Shown here: piece by piece, positions 5,809 to 6,142 of the stretch
How positions within the stretch are numbered: position 1 is the first letter of the stretch
Layout: each line of letters begins with the position of its first letter
DNA from: Bryobacterales bacterium
GTDB lineage: Bacteria > Acidobacteriota > Terriglobia > Bryobacterales > Bryobacteraceae
DNA length: 6,142 nt
Reading direction: 5' to 3'
NCBI GenBank assembly: GCA_003142355.1
Contig: PLMF01000206.1
Span: 1-6,142 of the forward strand
Translations under genes and position numbers: made by a program
Notes under the pieces: model-generated
Database searches by the model: none
What the model saw: only the letters and a program-made list of their open reading frames with translations
Told to the model about the DNA's origin: nothing

Positions 5809-6116
5809 AGATCGGCATCGCGGTCGCCGGCCCCGCGGTCTCGAGATCCCCTGCATTTCCTCCGGGCAAGTCTTCGCGAAGGTAAATACCGGCAGGGTCC
5901 GGGGGCGGCCACATCGGTTATGTCCACGTGGCGGACAGCAACCGGCTGGCGCCGGGGTGGGGTCACCTGCCGTTCGATGAGATCTTCCAAATCCTCGCGG
6001 ACATTGGCTACGATGGCTACCTGACCGCGGAGATTTTGCCCAGGCCCGACCCGGACCAGGCTGCCGCGCAAGCGGCCAGGTACCTTCTCGGGAAGCTGGG
6101 CCGACCGCCACAATAA
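5805..6116 (+). pseudogene. Remnant of a sugar-phosphate isomerase/epimerase (TIM barrel) gene with internal deletions and frame changes
   Basis: Three pieces of one TIM-barrel isomerase/epimerase lie in order. Piece 1, from GTG 5805 (overlapping the transketolase stop), reads MKIGIAVAGPAV, a typical start; that frame stops at TAA 5883. Piece 2, in another frame (about 5837-5905), reads GLEIPCISSGQVFA then VNTGRVRG. These match two separate conserved stretches of the family, which in intact members are tens of residues apart. Piece 3, back in the first frame from about 5904 to TAA 6114, reads GHIGYVHVADSNRLAPGWG, FDEIFQILADIGYDGYLTAEI and LPRPDPDQAAAQAARYLLG. It is the complete last ~70 residues, including the strand-7 His/Asp segment and the strand-8 glutamate of the metal site. 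An intact protein would be about 270-280 residues; roughly 100 remain, so about 170 are missing. The pieces still fit the family consensus closely, suggesting recent loss or mis-assembly. The intact enzyme would be a cytoplasmic sugar isomerase or epimerase feeding the transketolase. A separate small protein starting at GTG 5928 is possible but would not fold as a barrel. The spacing estimates come from memory of the family. Confidence 0.72.
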
Positions 6117-6142
6117 CTTCACGTGGCGCAGGCACTCGTGCC

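Noticed and set aside
5928..6116. A separate 62-codon gene starting at GTG 5928
   Set aside because: The homology to the isomerase C-terminus extends upstream of this GTG (HIGYVHV), so it is a fragment of the broken gene rather than a gene with its own start. No ribosome site is seen before it.
4804..6135. Long minus-strand open frame of 443 codons opposite the transketolase C-subunit
   Set aside because: Antisense shadow: low-complexity Arg/Gly/His-rich translation and no recognisable motif, and the plus strand carries a complete transketolase subunit.
6131..6142. Inverted repeat GGCACTCGTGCC at the window end, possible terminator
   Set aside because: The stem is only four to five pairs, and the window stops before any T-run could be seen.

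Overview
The window looks like chromosomal DNA of a GC-rich Acidobacteriota, probably of the Bryobacter/Solibacter type. This rests on family resemblance only: a small secreted beta-rich protein beginning its mature part with NFSGDWKLNVSKSSFG, a zinc-ribbon four-helix membrane protein, a secreted GH28 enzyme and a two-gene transketolase are a familiar combination there. There is no rRNA, tRNA, CRISPR array, insertion sequence or phage gene.

Layout. Bases 1-147 are non-coding, with a three-copy CCGCCCGT tandem repeat and a perfect 7-bp inverted repeat just before the first gene. At 148-615 (+) lies a small exported protein of unknown function. It is convergent, with 15 bases between, to a zinc-ribbon membrane protein at 631-1104 (-). 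After a 177-base gap comes a two-gene minus-strand unit, read from high to low coordinates: a secreted GH28 (polygalacturonase-like) protein (3785-2175), then a hydroxypyruvate-isomerase-family TIM-barrel protein (2061-1282). A 167-base intergenic region separates this unit from a divergent plus-strand unit: transketolase N-terminal subunit (3953-4864), transketolase C-terminal subunit (4861-5808, ATGA overlap) and, at a GTGA overlap, the wreck of a sugar-phosphate isomerase/epimerase gene (5805-6116).

How the genes may work together. The GH28 protein would release sugars from pectin-like polymers outside the cytoplasm. The Hyi-family protein would interconvert a small hydroxy-keto acid and its aldehyde form, and the split transketolase would move two-carbon units between sugar phosphates. 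The divergent layout suggests one locus for using pectin-derived or rare sugars; the substrate is not readable from the sequence.

The most unusual item is the third gene of the transketolase unit. Three short pieces of one isomerase/epimerase are still recognisable and in the right order: the start, a central GQVFA / VNTGRVRG part and the intact last ~70 residues. They are squeezed into about 310 bases in two reading frames. The best reading is a recent pseudogene made by several internal deletions, or a mis-assembly.
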